Source of the DNA: Enterobacteriaceae bacterium UBA2655
Lineage (GTDB): Bacteria > Pseudomonadota > Gammaproteobacteria > Enterobacterales > Enterobacteriaceae
Reading direction: 5' to 3'
Length of the DNA: 26,014 nt
Assembly: GCA_002359495.1 (NCBI GenBank)
Contig: DENB01000062.1
Span: 98,489 to 124,502, forward strand
The position numbers and the translations under genes are program-made. Below, piece by piece: positions 1-8,503 of the stretch. The notes below the pieces were generated by a model. That model had not been told where the DNA came from. It was given only the letters and a program-made list of their open reading frames with translations, and ran no database searches. The stretch's first letter is position 1. The number at the start of each line of letters is the position of its first letter.

Positions 1-6
1 GGATAA

Positions 7-765
7 ATGCTGCCGGAACTCAACGATGACGAAACGCTGCGCTATAACCGCCAAATCGTGCTGCGCGGCTTCGATTTCGATCGTCAGGAGCAGCTGAAGG
101 CGTCGCGGGTGTTAATCGTCGGCCTCGGCGGCTTAGGCTGCGCCGCCGCGCCCTATCTTGTCGGCGCGGGCGTCGGCCAGCTGACGCTGCTCGACTTCGA
201 TACCGTTTCGCTGTCGAACCTGCAACGCCAGATCCTCCATCGCGACGCCACGCTCGGCCTCGCGAAAGTCGACTCCGCCGCCGTAGAACTGCGGGCGCGC
301 AATCCTCATTGCGCGATCGACACCCTTAGCGAACGGCTGGACGATGCGGCGCTGGCGGCGCTGATTTCACGCCACAACGCGGTGGTCGACTGCACCGACA
401 ATGTTGAGACGCGCGAGCAGCTTAACCGCCTCTGCTTTGCCGCCAGGATTCCGTTGGTCTCCGGCGCGGCGATCCGCATGGAGGGGCAGCTCAGCGTGTT
501 TACCTGGCGGGAGGATGAACCTTGCTACCGCTGCATCAGCCGTCTGTTCGGCGCGCAAACCCTGAGCTGCGTTGAAGCGGGAGTGATGGCGCCGCTGGTC
601 GGCGTGATCGGCGCCTTGCAGGCGATGGAAACCATTCGTCTGTTGACCCATTACGGCGCGCCGGTCGCCGGCAAGCTGCTGATGTACGATGCGATGACGC
701 TGCAATTTCAGGAGATGAAGGTGGCGAAAGATCCGCACTGCGAAGTCTGTCATTCCGGTCATTGA
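7..765 (+). CDS. moeB: MoeB, molybdopterin-synthase adenylyltransferase
   Basis: The product is 252 residues, close to E. coli MoeB (249). MoeB adenylates the C-terminal glycine of MoaD so that it can be sulfurated for molybdopterin (molybdenum cofactor) synthesis in the cytosol. Visible hallmarks of the E1/ThiF/MoeB fold are the nucleotide-binding GLGGLG at residues 39-44, the YNRQ and NLQRQ arginine motifs (13-16 and 71-75), TDN at 130-132, and two zinc-binding CxxC pairs (CYRC 173-176 and CEVC 245-248). The start lies directly after a TAA at bases 4-6. That TAA could be the stop of an upstream moeA, the usual operon partner, but almost nothing upstream is in the window. A terminator follows at once, so this is probably the last gene of its operon. 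Very sure of the family. Confidence 0.96.
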   Translation: MLPELNDDETLRYNRQIVLRGFDFDRQEQLKASRVLIVGLGGLGCAAAPYLVGAGVGQLTLLDFDTVSLSNLQRQILHRDATLGLAKVDSAAVELRARNPHCAIDTLSERLDDAALAALISRHNAVVDCTDNVETREQLNRLCFAARIPLVSGAAIRMEGQLSVFTWREDEPCYRCISRLFGAQTLSCVEAGVMAPLVGVIGALQAMETIRLLTHYGAPVAGKLLMYDAMTLQFQEMKVAKDPHCEVCHSGH

Positions 766-780
766 AACGCGTCCACAATA

Positions 781-813
781 AAAAAAGCGCCTCCGCATGA
801 CGGAGGCGCTTTT
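781..813. terminator. Bidirectional intrinsic terminator between moeB and ybiT
   Basis: A perfect 10-bp stem (AGCGCCTCCG at 786-795, CGGAGGCGCT at 801-810) encloses the 5-base loop CATGA. An A-run flanks it on the left and a T-run on the right, so either strand reads as hairpin plus U-tract. It lies between the convergent moeB and ybiT stops and can end both transcripts. Confidence 0.9.
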
Positions 814-832
814 ATTTCAGGCGGCGTGACGT

Positions 833-2425
833 TTACAAAATACCCTGGCTGCGCAGGTAATCTTCGTAATTGCCGGTAAAGTCGACCACGCGGTCCGCTT
901 TAATTTCCAGAATGCGCGTCGCCAGCGAGCTGACGAATTCGCGATCGTGCGAAACGAAAATCAGCGTGCCTTCATAAGCTTCCAGCGCCATATTCAGCGA
1001 CTCAATCGATTCCATATCGAGGTGGTTGGTCGGTTCATCCATAATCAGCACGTTGGGCTTGTGCATCATTAGCTTGCCGAACAGCATACGTCCCTTTTCG
1101 CCGCCCGACAGAACCTTAGCCGGCTTTTTAATATCGTCCTGAGTAAAGAGCAGTCGGCCAAGAATACTGCGCACCGCCTGTTCATCGTCGCCTTCCTGTT
1201 TCCACTGACTCATCCAGTCAAATACGCTGAGGTCGTTAGCGAAATCTTCCGCATGATCCTGAGCGTAATAACCGATACGCACGTTTTCCGACCATTTAAT
1301 GGTTCCGCTTTGCGGTGTTGATTCACCAATCAACGTTTTCATTAAGGTGGTTTTACCAATACCGTTGGCGCCCAATACCGCCAGCTTTTCACCCACCTCT
1401 AATAATAAGTTGAGGTTTTTAAACAGCGGGCCCTGATCGAAGCCTTTGGTCAGCGCATCGACTTCCAGCGCGTTACGGAACAATTTTTTACCCTGTTCGA
1501 AACGAATGAACGGGTTCTGACGGCTGGAGGCTTTCACTTCCTCCAGTTTAATTTTATCGATCTGTTTCGCCCTTGAGGTCGCCTGGCGCGATTTTGAGGC
1601 GTTGGCGCTGAAGCGGCTGACGAAAGATTGAAGATCGGCGATTTGCGCTTTTTTCTTGGCGTTGTCGGCTAATAAACGTTCGCGCGCCTGGGTCGCCGCC
1701 GTCATATATTCATCGTAGTTGCCTGGATAAACGCGTAATTCGCCGTAATCCAGATCGGCCATATGCGTACAGACCATATTCAGGAAATGTCGGTCATGCG
1801 AAATGATGATCATGGTGCTGTTACGTTCATTCAGCACCTGCTCCAGCCAGCGAATGGTATCAATATCCAGGTTGTTGGTCGGTTCATCAAGCAACAGAAT
1901 ATCGGGGTTGGAAAATAGCGCCTGCGCCAGCAGTACGCGTAACTTCCAGCCCGGCGCAATTTCGCTCATCGGGCCATAATGTTGTTCGACCGGAATACCT
2001 ACGCCCAGTAATAATTCACCTGCGCGCGATTCGGCGCTATATCCATCCATTTCACCATACTGCACTTCCAGGTCGGCGACTTTATAACCTTCCTCTTCGC
2101 TCATTTCAGGCAGCGCATATATGCGGTCGCGCTCTTGTTTGACTTCCCATAATTCATGGTGGCCCATGATAACGGTATCCAGAACGCTGTATTGCTCAAA
2201 AGCGAACTGGTCCTGGCGTAACTTACCGATACGTTCATTGGGATCGTAAGAGACGTTGCCTGCCGAAGGCTGGAGGTCGCCACCCAGTATTTTCATAAAG
2301 GTGGATTTACCGCTGCCGTTAGCACCGATTAAACCGTAACGATTTCCGCCGCCAAATTTAACGGAAATATTTTCAAACAGCGGCTTGCTGCCAAACTGCA
2401 TGGTGATATTGCTGGTAACGAGCAC
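833..2425 (-). CDS. ybiT: YbiT, ABC-F family ATP-binding protein
   Basis: The product is 530 residues, the length of E. coli YbiT. It has two ABC ATPase domains and no membrane segment, the layout of ABC-F proteins, which act on ribosomes rather than as transporters. Domain 1 has Walker A GANGSGKS (34-41) and Walker [12 protein letters not shown] (177-187). Its signature position reads IAPGWKLRV instead of LSGGE, which from memory is normal for YbiT. The charged helical linker spans about 245-320. Domain 2 has Walker A GANGIGKT (352-359), LSGGE (439-443) and [11 protein letters not shown] (460-470). Both catalytic glutamates (181, 464) are present. The start is GTG at 2425, with only a weak ribosome-binding match (AAGG) upstream; no upstream ATG fits the family N-terminus. 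The physiological role of YbiT is poorly defined. Confidence 0.95.
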   Translation of the reverse strand: MLVTSNITMQFGSKPLFENISVKFGGGNRYGLIGANGSGKSTFMKILGGDLQPSAGNVSYDPNERIGKLRQDQFAFEQYSVLDTVIMGHHELWEVKQERDRIYALPEMSEEEGYKVADLEVQYGEMDGYSAESRAGELLLGVGIPVEQHYGPMSEIAPGWKLRVLLAQALFSNPDILLLDEPTNNLDIDTIRWLEQVLNERNSTMIIISHDRHFLNMVCTHMADLDYGELRVYPGNYDEYMTAATQARERLLADNAKKKAQIADLQSFVSRFSANASKSRQATSRAKQIDKIKLEEVKASSRQNPFIRFEQGKKLFRNALEVDALTKGFDQGPLFKNLNLLLEVGEKLAVLGANGIGKTTLMKTLIGESTPQSGTIKWSENVRIGYYAQDHAEDFANDLSVFDWMSQWKQEGDDEQAVRSILGRLLFTQDDIKKPAKVLSGGEKGRMLFGKLMMHKPNVLIMDEPTNHLDMESIESLNMALEAYEGTLIFVSHDREFVSSLATRILEIKADRVVDFTGNYEDYLRSQGIL

Positions 2426-2670
2426 AGAGTTAACCTTAGATTGCGCAGTGGAATGGGGGAATAGCGGGCATTATGCCAGAAGGCGGCGGCCGCATGCTAC
2501 CGTTGAGCCGGCCAGGCGCATGAAGGCATTGAAGTGTCACCGGATATAGTTAGCATGACATTTTTATTTATGCCGTTTAATGCGGGATAATAACGGCCGG
2601 GAAGCGAATGACGAGCTTATGCCCGCACCCAGACATACCCTTATTGCCGCCAGGCTTATTTAGCGCCGTT
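2426..2670. other. Intergenic region upstream of ybiT
   Basis: About 300 bases separate the ybiT start from the H-NS-like gene stop. The right end (2671-2709) is that gene's terminator. The rest should hold the ybiT promoter. Reading the minus strand I find only weak -10-like hexamers (CATAAT near 2470, TATATC near 2545), none with a convincing -35. The ORF at 2608-2847 on the plus strand overlaps the terminator and the H-NS-like gene, and I do not consider it real. Confidence 0.4.
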
Positions 2671-2709
2671 AATGAAATAAAGCCGGCGATCTTATCCAGA
2701 CCACCGGCT
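2671..2709 (-). terminator. Probable terminator of the H-NS-like gene
   Basis: On the minus strand AGCCGG (2709-2704) pairs with CCGGCT (2686-2681) across a 17-base loop that may pair further. It is followed by TTATTTC. It begins 23 bases after the stop codon. The loop is long and the U-tract imperfect. Confidence 0.6.
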
Positions 2710-2732
2710 CCCGCTAACAAGGAGTGTGAAGC

Positions 2733-3134
2733 TTATTTGATGAGGAAATCGTCCAGGTTTTTACCTGCGTCCAGCGCTTTTTTAATAGCCGCTGGCGTAC
2801 GGCCCTGGCCGGTCCATGATTTTTCTTCGCCGTTTTCGTCGGTGTAAGAATATTTAGCCGGACGCGGCGCACGCCTAGTGCGTTTTTTACCGGTTTCCAG
2901 CGCGCCCAGTAATTCATTTGGGTCGATGCCGTCAGCCAGCAGCATTTCGCGATATTTAGTCAGCTTCTCTTCTTTTTCGCGATTCTGCGCTTCTTCAGCT
3001 TCAACTTCTTCGCGACGTTCGGTCACAACGACGGTTAATTTCTCCAGAATTTCTTCCAGATCGGTCAGCGGCAGCTCACGCGCCTGCGCACGTAATGTAC
3101 GAATGTTGTTTAGAACTTTAAATGCATCACTCAT
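2733..3134 (-). CDS. H-NS/StpA-family nucleoid-associated protein
   Basis: This is a 133-residue relative of H-NS (137 in E. coli) and StpA (134). These proteins coat and silence AT-rich DNA. The N-terminal oligomerisation region (about 1-80) contains [13 protein letters not shown] and a charged coiled coil ([12 protein letters not shown]). A basic linker follows ([14 protein letters not shown]). The C-terminal DNA-binding domain has the AT-hook-like loop WTGQGRTP and ends in LDDFLIK. I start at the ATG at 3134, because AAGGA lies 7 bases upstream. A GTG one codon earlier gives a less suitable spacing. It may be a second copy beside a housekeeping hns elsewhere, since E. coli has no hns-type gene next to ybiT. 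From the sequence alone I cannot decide between hns, stpA or a third paralogue. Family assignment is certain. Confidence 0.93.
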   Translation of the reverse strand: MSDAFKVLNNIRTLRAQARELPLTDLEEILEKLTVVVTERREEVEAEEAQNREKEEKLTKYREMLLADGIDPNELLGALETGKKRTRRAPRPAKYSYTDENGEEKSWTGQGRTPAAIKKALDAGKNLDDFLIK

Positions 3135-3165
3135 CACAATGTCCTTGCTTAAGAGGGTTAATTTA

Positions 3166-3193
3166 ACTGTAGCGCCAAGATTACCTAATTCAA
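3166..3193 (-). promoter_or_regulatory. Candidate sigma-70 promoter of the H-NS-like gene
   Basis: On the minus strand TTGAAT (3193-3188) is followed after 16 bases by TACAGT (3171-3166), predicting a start near 3159 and a leader of about 25 bases. Just upstream lies a very A/T-rich run (about 3190-3235) of the kind H-NS proteins bind, so autoregulation is plausible. Prediction by eye. Confidence 0.4.
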
Positions 3194-3850
3194 ATAAAAA
3201 AATAAATTAATTTTGTGCAAAAGATATTTCTCATTTACGCATTTTCCATGAGCAGGATGCGCATTCACCTTGTCCGTTTAATTATTAACGCTAAATTAAC
3301 ACCGCCGGAAAGGCGTTGGCCCGCGATGAAGGCATCGATTCCATCACAGGCATTGCTGTTTATACAGTTTATTGTTCCGATTATTGCCGTGCGGACAAGA
3401 GAGTTCTATTCGACAAGTGAAACTTTTGTGAGGCTTCTCAGCTTTTCTATATACCCGCCTCTCCGGGGTGACGGCTGCGGCATTTTGCCGCCCTTCGGGT
3501 TAAAAATAACCAGGAATAAACTGATTATAAAACTCGCCAAAATTGGGTAACCGGCGATTTCAGACAAACATTTCCCACTGGTTGAGAAGAATATAAAAAC
3601 GCTTTTCTGACAAAAGTTAACCTCTATTACCGCTGATGTTTAATCTGTTTCACGCCCCGGCGGGACAAGCAATAACGGCGGGAATATCAGATAAATAAGG
3701 GAAATTAACCTTCATAGGGTAAACCTTTCGTCTGCAGCGAAATTCCGCACAAACATTGTGGAAAATTCTGAGTTTTAATCGCAAACGATGATTAAAAAGC
3801 GCTGCGGCGCCATTTAAACGGCGCGCGCGATGGCGAAGCAATGAAGTTAT
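3194..3850. other. Long AT-rich intergenic region without a convincing gene
   Basis: Some 760 bases separate the H-NS-like gene from the NodT-type gene. ORFs at 3215-3550 (plus) and 3650-3841 (minus) have no ribosome-binding site, no recognisable protein sequence and unusual codon use, so I reject them. Structure is present. At 3453-3511 there are several short G/C-rich hairpins, including GCGGCA-TTT-TGCCGC at 3477-3491. At 3773-3797 there is an 8-bp inverted repeat (TTTTAATC/GATTAAAA, 9-base spacer). At 3798-3838 there are overlapping alternative pairings (GCGCC/GGCGC and CGCCAT/ATGGCG). I cannot assign a function to these. Confidence 0.4.
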
Positions 3851-3893
3851 TTGTCAGAAGGAGAGCATGGCGCTCCCCTTCTTTATCTGACAA
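3851..3893. repeat. 43-base hairpin downstream of the efflux operon
   Basis: TTGTCAGA (3851-3858) and TCTGACAA (3886-3893) are perfect inverted arms. Nested inside are AAGG/CCTT (3858-3861 and 3877-3880) and GAGC/GCTC (3863-3866 and 3872-3875). It sits 5 bases beyond the stop of the last efflux gene. It lacks a clear U-tract on the minus strand (AAATAAC follows), so it is either a poor intrinsic terminator or a 3'-end stabilising structure. Confidence 0.5.
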
Positions 3894-3898
3894 AAAGT

Positions 3899-5434
3899 TT
3901 AATTCGCCTGAACGGCGGGACCAAAAACATTGAACTGCGGCAGATCGACCTGCGGATACGCCTCCCAACCGCCGCCCAGCGCTTTATAGAGCGCGACCAG
4001 ATCAAGCGTGCTCTGCATGCGCGCCTGAGTAGACTGCTGCCGCGCCTGGGCAAGCTGGCGCTGCGCATCCAGCACCTCAATAAAGGTAGAGATGCCCTGA
4101 CGATAACTGTCGCTGGCAAGGTCGAAAGCGCGCTGCAACGCGCCGGTGGTTTCATCCAGCTCCGTTACGCGCTGCTGATCGGCGCGGTAACTGACCAGCG
4201 CATTTTCCACGTCCTGCAACGCCGTCAGCACCGTCTGGCGGTAATTAAGCGCCGCGCTCGCCTGCTGCGCGCGCGCCAGCCTGACGCTGGAGACTAACCT
4301 GCCGCCCTGAAAAATAGGGATCGACAGCGACGGACCGTAACTGTAGAAATGGCTGCTCCAGTTATCGAGATAGCTGGCGTCGGTATTGCGCACGCCCAGC
4401 TGGCCGGTCAGCGACAGACTCGGAAAGAGCTGCGCCACCGAGACGCCGATGCTGGCGGTCTGCGCGTGCAGTGTCGCCTCCGCCTGACGAATATCGGGAC
4501 GGCGGCGCGCCAGCGTGGAAGGTATTCCCACCGCGACCTGCGAGGGCAAGGCAGGCAGCGCTTTGGTGGCGTTAAGTTCGTTATCCAGCGCGCCCGGCGT
4601 TTTGCCCAGCAACACCGCCAGCCCGTTCATCGCCTGCCGCGCCTGCGATTGATACTGCGGCAGCTGCGAGCGCAGCGAGGCGAGCTGAGCACGGGCGTTC
4701 TCCACATCGGTCAGCGGCGCCAGACCGTTGCGCTGCTGGCTCTGGGTTAACTCCCAGGTCTGCTGCGCCAGCTCAATCTGCTGCTGCAGCGTCTGGATGG
4801 TCGCCTGCGCGCCGCGCAGTTGCAGATAAGCCCTGGCGACCTCCGCCTCCAGCGAAACCAGCGCGTCGTTGCGCTGCTCGATCGCCTCCTGCTGCTGCGC
4901 ATTCGCTACTTCAACCTGGCGACGCACCTTGCCCCAGAGATCCAGCTCCCAGCTGGCGTCGAAGCTGCCCTGATAGAGGTTTACCGGCTGCGTCAAACTG
5001 TTGAGCTGATTCGCCACGTCGCTGTCCAGCTGATCGTAAGCGCCGTTTGCCTCCAGCACCCCTTTCAGGCCGAGCTGCTGACGCGTCAGCTGCGCCGTGC
5101 CGTTCACCGAAGGAAAGAAATTGCCGCGCGCCTGCGACAGCTGCTCGCGCGCCCCGGCAATGCGCAACACCGCCTGCTGCAGCGAGAGGTTGCCGGCGAT
5201 GGCGCGCTCAATCAGGCTGTTCAGCTGCGGATCGTTGAAGCTTTTCCACCAGAGCGGGCTGGTGGCGGTCGATAAGAGACGGGAAGCGGCCTGCGACGAA
5301 AGATCGTGGAAGCTTCCGGGCGTCTGGGTTTTTGGCGGCTGATAATCGGGTCCAACGCTGCAGCCAGCCAGCCAGAGCGCCAGCGTTAAGGTGCTGAGTT
5401 GTCTGCCGCGTACCCGATGAAACATAACTTTCAT
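3899..5434 (-). CDS. NodT-family outer-membrane efflux lipoprotein
   Basis: This 511-residue protein belongs to the TolC/OprM/NodT superfamily of trimeric outer-membrane exit ducts. It begins with a lipoprotein signal peptide ending in the lipobox L-A-G-C, giving an acylated Cys25. The next residue is Ser, consistent with outer-membrane sorting. The N-terminus continues SVGPDYQPP, typical of the family. Two homologous halves of long helices rich in Q, A and L follow (for example ALVSLEAEVARAYLQLRGAQATIQTL), each with a beta-hairpin segment. The gene ends the emrA-emrB-like operon: its ATG comes one base after the pump gene stop, and AGGAG lies 9 bases upstream. With the other two subunits it should complete an envelope-spanning efflux machine without needing TolC. 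The substrate cannot be told from the sequence. Confidence 0.92.
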   Translation of the reverse strand: MKVMFHRVRGRQLSTLTLALWLAGCSVGPDYQPPKTQTPGSFHDLSSQAASRLLSTATSPLWWKSFNDPQLNSLIERAIAGNLSLQQAVLRIAGAREQLSQARGNFFPSVNGTAQLTRQQLGLKGVLEANGAYDQLDSDVANQLNSLTQPVNLYQGSFDASWELDLWGKVRRQVEVANAQQQEAIEQRNDALVSLEAEVARAYLQLRGAQATIQTLQQQIELAQQTWELTQSQQRNGLAPLTDVENARAQLASLRSQLPQYQSQARQAMNGLAVLLGKTPGALDNELNATKALPALPSQVAVGIPSTLARRRPDIRQAEATLHAQTASIGVSVAQLFPSLSLTGQLGVRNTDASYLDNWSSHFYSYGPSLSIPIFQGGRLVSSVRLARAQQASAALNYRQTVLTALQDVENALVSYRADQQRVTELDETTGALQRAFDLASDSYRQGISTFIEVLDAQRQLAQARQQSTQARMQSTLDLVALYKALGGGWEAYPQVDLPQFNVFGPAVQAN

Positions 5435-5435
5435 G

Positions 5436-7004
5436 TCAGTGTGCTCCTGCGCTGCCTGCGCTCTTAATCGGCGCCAGCAGCCAACAAAATGGAATCAAAA
5501 TCAGCGCCACAATGCTCAGACCGGTAAAAACATCGATATAGGCGAGGATACGGCTCTGCGCCACCATCTCCTGGTAGAGTTGTCCGGTCGCGATCGTCAC
5601 CGGGTCCCCGACTGCGGAAGTAAAGTCGCGGATCGCCTGCGCCCAGTGTTGCAGAGTAACGTTAAACGGCTCGTTCAGCGGCGTCATGCTGTGCGCCATA
5701 TGTGCCTGGCGCACCTGTTCCCGTTCGGTGATCGCGGCGGTCGACAGCGAAATGCCAATCGAGCCGGCGACGTTGCGGAACATGGTAAACAGCGCCGACG
5801 CATCGGCATTCAGCCGTTGCGGAATGGTGGTATAGGCGATAGTGGTTAAAGGGACGAACAGGAAGCCCAGACCGATCGACTGGGCGCTGCGCATCAGCAC
5901 CAGGGTTTCAAAATCGACGTCCGGCGTCAGCGTCGAGGAGTAGAGAAACGCCACCATCAGGCAGGTAAAGCCGAAGGCGATGATGTAGCGCGTCTGAACC
6001 AGCGGCATCAGCTTCAGCACCAGCGGAATGGTCAGGACAATCAGTATGGCGCCGGGGGAAAGCACCAGCCCCGACCAGGTGGCGGTATAGCCCAAATCCT
6101 GCTGCGCCAGCTGCGGCAGCACCACTGAGCTGCCGTAGAGGATCATCGCCATGCCCGCCATCAACAGGCTGGAAACCCAGAAGTTACGATCGCGCATCAC
6201 CAGAATGTCCACCACCGGACGGCGGGCGTACATCAGCCAATAGACCGCGCCGACGATGCCGATCGCCGCCAGAATTGCGAACAGCACGATAAAATTGGAG
6301 CCGAACCAGTCATCGTCCTCCCCGCGATCAAGCATTACCTGCAAACAGCCCAGACCAAGCGTAATCAGACTGATGCCGATATAGTCGATGTTCAGCTTGC
6401 CAGGCGCCAGCTTGCGCTCCCAGGGCGGATCTTCCAGCAGCTGATAAATCGCCAGCACGGTCAGAATGCCCACCGGAATGTTAATAAAGAATACCCAGCG
6501 CCAGCTGTAGTTATCGGTGATCCAGCCGCCCAGCGTCGGGCCGAGCACTGGCGCGACGATAATGGCGATCGAGGAGAGGCCGAACGCCTTGCCCCTGTCT
6601 TTCGGCGAAAAGTAATCCAGCAGCACCGACTGCTGCACCGGCTGCAATCCACCGCCGAAAAAGCCCTGCAGCACGCGGAACAGGATGATCTGCCAAAGCT
6701 CGGTGGCGATGCCGCACAGGAACGAGCAAATGGTGAACATAAATATGCAGATCAGGAAAAACTGTTTACGCCCGAACAGACGGGAAAAGAACGCCGAGAT
6801 CGGCAGCACGATGCCGTTCGCCACCAGATAGGAGGTCAACACCCAGGTCGATTCGTCGTAGCTGGAGGAGAGCGAGCCGGCGATATGCGGCAGCGCCACG
6901 TTTACGATGGTGGTGTCGAGGATCTCCATAAACACCGCCAGCGTGACGGTTATCGCCACCAGCCAGGGATTGCTGGCTGGCTGCCAGCTCTGGTTCTGAC
7001 TCAT
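5436..7004 (-). CDS. EmrB-like DHA2-family MFS multidrug efflux pump
   Basis: This 522-residue inner-membrane protein belongs to the 14-helix drug:H+ antiporter family (DHA2). E. coli EmrB has 512 residues and the same plan. Hallmarks are the first-helix motif LDTTIVNVALP, the loop motif GRKQFF after helix 2, FRVLQGFFGGGLQP in helix 4, and the antiporter motif GPTLGGW in helix 5. LPQLAQQDLGYTATWSGL and FVPLTTIAYTTIP in the C-terminal half match the EmrB subgroup. The ATG overlaps the adaptor gene stop by four bases (ATGA at 7004-7001), so the two are translationally coupled. It should export hydrophobic toxic compounds through the adaptor and outer-membrane protein encoded beside it. It looks like a paralogue of EmrB rather than its direct counterpart, so I give no symbol. 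Confidence 0.94.
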   Translation of the reverse strand: MSQNQSWQPASNPWLVAITVTLAVFMEILDTTIVNVALPHIAGSLSSSYDESTWVLTSYLVANGIVLPISAFFSRLFGRKQFFLICIFMFTICSFLCGIATELWQIILFRVLQGFFGGGLQPVQQSVLLDYFSPKDRGKAFGLSSIAIIVAPVLGPTLGGWITDNYSWRWVFFINIPVGILTVLAIYQLLEDPPWERKLAPGKLNIDYIGISLITLGLGCLQVMLDRGEDDDWFGSNFIVLFAILAAIGIVGAVYWLMYARRPVVDILVMRDRNFWVSSLLMAGMAMILYGSSVVLPQLAQQDLGYTATWSGLVLSPGAILIVLTIPLVLKLMPLVQTRYIIAFGFTCLMVAFLYSSTLTPDVDFETLVLMRSAQSIGLGFLFVPLTTIAYTTIPQRLNADASALFTMFRNVAGSIGISLSTAAITEREQVRQAHMAHSMTPLNEPFNVTLQHWAQAIRDFTSAVGDPVTIATGQLYQEMVAQSRILAYIDVFTGLSIVALILIPFCWLLAPIKSAGSAGAH

Positions 7005-8179
7005 TCCACCGTTACCTTCGGCTCGACCGACAGACCCAGCGGCAGCGGTTGGTCAGGATTAAGCCCCCGATCAATCACGATTTTCACCGGCACGCGTTGA
7101 ACGATCTTAACGTAGTTGCCGGTGGCGTTCTCCGACGGGAAGGTGGAAAAGCGGGAGCCGGAACCCATCTGAATGCTGTCGACATGGCCTTCCAGCTTCA
7201 TATCCGGCCAGGCGTCGACGCTAATCGCCACTTTATCGCCCGGATTCATGCGCTCCAGCTGCGACTCTTTGAAATTGGCGGTGATCCAAATATGCGGCGA
7301 AACCAGCGAAAAGAGCGAGGTGCCCGCCTGCACCAGGGTACCGAGCTGAACGTTGCGTTTGGTGACGAAGCCGTCGTAAGGAGCGCGAACCTGGGTATAA
7401 GAGAGATTCAACTCGGCGGTGTTGAGCTGCGCCTGCGCCTGCTGCACCTGCTGCTGACGCGCTTCGACGTTGGTTTCCTGCTGGCGAATCTGCAATGCCA
7501 CCTGCGAGGCGACCTCGACCTGCGCTTTAGCGCTTTGCAGCTGCGCTTCAGCCGAACGCAACTGCGCGGCCGCGCTGTCGATATTGCGCTGCGTGGTCGC
7601 GCGCGGATCGACGCCGCGCTGACGGCGGTAATCCGCCTGAGTATTCAGCAGATTCGCCTGCGCTCTGGCTTGATCCGCCAGCGCCTGATCGCGCTGCGCC
7701 GGATACTGCACGCGGGAAAGCGCCAGCTGCGCCTGGGCCTGATGCAGTTGCGCCTGAGCCAGTCCAAGCTGGGCCTTCGCCTGATCGCGCTGCGCCAGCG
7801 CGTCGCGCGGATCGATCTCAACCAGCAGATCGCCTTTTTTCACCCTCTGGTTATCGGCGACCAGCAGATTCACCACATAGCCGGACACTTTCGGCGCGAT
7901 GGTAACGGCGTCGCCTTCAGTAAAGGCGTCATCAGTAGTCTCTTCATTACGGGTGCTGAACCAGAAATAAAAACCGACCAGCAGCATAATGACGACAATA
8001 ACGGCGAGAATAATGATCGGCTTTTTACCCGGACGTTTACGTTCGGGCTGATCCTGCTTTTGATCGTCCTGTTTATCCTGGTCCTGATTATTTTGATCCT
8101 GATTTTCATTCGAATTATTTTTAGGGTCTTCCTGTCGGCTATCGCCGTTTTTTGACGCTTTATTTTCAGTATCGCTCAT
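7001..8179 (-). CDS. EmrA-like HlyD-family periplasmic adaptor subunit
   Basis: This 392-residue membrane-fusion protein is the size of E. coli EmrA (390). It has one N-terminal membrane anchor (about 54-75, IIILAVIVVIMLLVGFYFWF). A split lipoyl/barrel-sandwich domain begins at TDDAFTEGDAVTIAPKVSG, with its second half at LSYTQVRAPYDGFVTKRNV. Between them is a long alpha-helical hairpin rich in Q and A that reaches toward the outer-membrane channel. The start chosen is the ATG at 8179 (MSDTENK, with GAAGAGAA upstream). The reading frame stays open to 8260, but those codons have no ribosome-binding site and no family resemblance. The cytoplasmic tail (about 53 residues) is roughly 30 longer than in E. 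coli EmrA as I recall it, and is dominated by Q, N, D and K in QDQ/NQD-type repeats. It is the first gene of the operon. Confidence 0.92.
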   Translation of the reverse strand: MSDTENKASKNGDSRQEDPKNNSNENQDQNNQDQDKQDDQKQDQPERKRPGKKPIIILAVIVVIMLLVGFYFWFSTRNEETTDDAFTEGDAVTIAPKVSGYVVNLLVADNQRVKKGDLLVEIDPRDALAQRDQAKAQLGLAQAQLHQAQAQLALSRVQYPAQRDQALADQARAQANLLNTQADYRRQRGVDPRATTQRNIDSAAAQLRSAEAQLQSAKAQVEVASQVALQIRQQETNVEARQQQVQQAQAQLNTAELNLSYTQVRAPYDGFVTKRNVQLGTLVQAGTSLFSLVSPHIWITANFKESQLERMNPGDKVAISVDAWPDMKLEGHVDSIQMGSGSRFSTFPSENATGNYVKIVQRVPVKIVIDRGLNPDQPLPLGLSVEPKVTVE

Positions 8180-8225
8180 GGTTCTCTTCGCTGGCTGTGG
8201 CCCTGTTCCCGGGCATAAAACGGAC

Positions 8226-8253
8226 AAATTAACCATAGATGGGAAATTGACAA
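8226..8253 (-). promoter_or_regulatory. Candidate promoter of the efflux operon
   Basis: On the minus strand TTGTCA (8253-8248) and TAATTT (8231-8226) are 16 bases apart, about 47 bases before the adaptor gene ATG. The -35 is good and the -10 only fair. No regulator gene lies next to the operon and no clear operator palindrome was seen. Confidence 0.3.
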
Positions 8254-8503
8254 ATTCCACCTTTTCTTTACATAACCCTGGAAAAGGGGCATTTCCTGCA
8301 ACAACATCATTTCAGTGACAATTTTACCTGACGAAGCGAACGGCAGCGCCCATGATAATGTCGGGAGAGATACGTGTTGTTTATTTCGGCAGGATGTTAT
8401 TAATCAACGACAATAGATTCGCTATAAGAAAAGGCGGGATCGGAGAATAGCGTGAAACAATACTGCAGGATTAAACGTCGCGGCCGATGCATTGTTTGTA
8501 GGC
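8254..8503. other. Intergenic region between ybiR and the efflux operon
   Basis: About 250 bases lie between the ybiR stop and the candidate efflux promoter, on the leading side of the efflux operon. The ORF at 8400-8582 (minus) overlaps the ybiR 3' end and has no ribosome-binding site. I see no clear terminator for ybiR and no gene here. Confidence 0.4.

Noticed and set aside
3453..3511. yybP-ykoY-type manganese riboswitch
   Set aside because: The conserved core motifs of that riboswitch, as I remember them, are absent, and no manganese-related gene follows.
3215..3550. 111-codon plus-strand open frame in the long intergenic region
   Set aside because: GTG start without a ribosome-binding site, codon use unlike neighbours, no recognisable protein, and it runs through the hairpin cluster.
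7049..8155. 368-codon plus-strand open frame opposite the EmrA-like gene
   Set aside because: It is a mirror of the adaptor's coding strand, rich in L, R and Q, with no ribosome-binding site and no domain.
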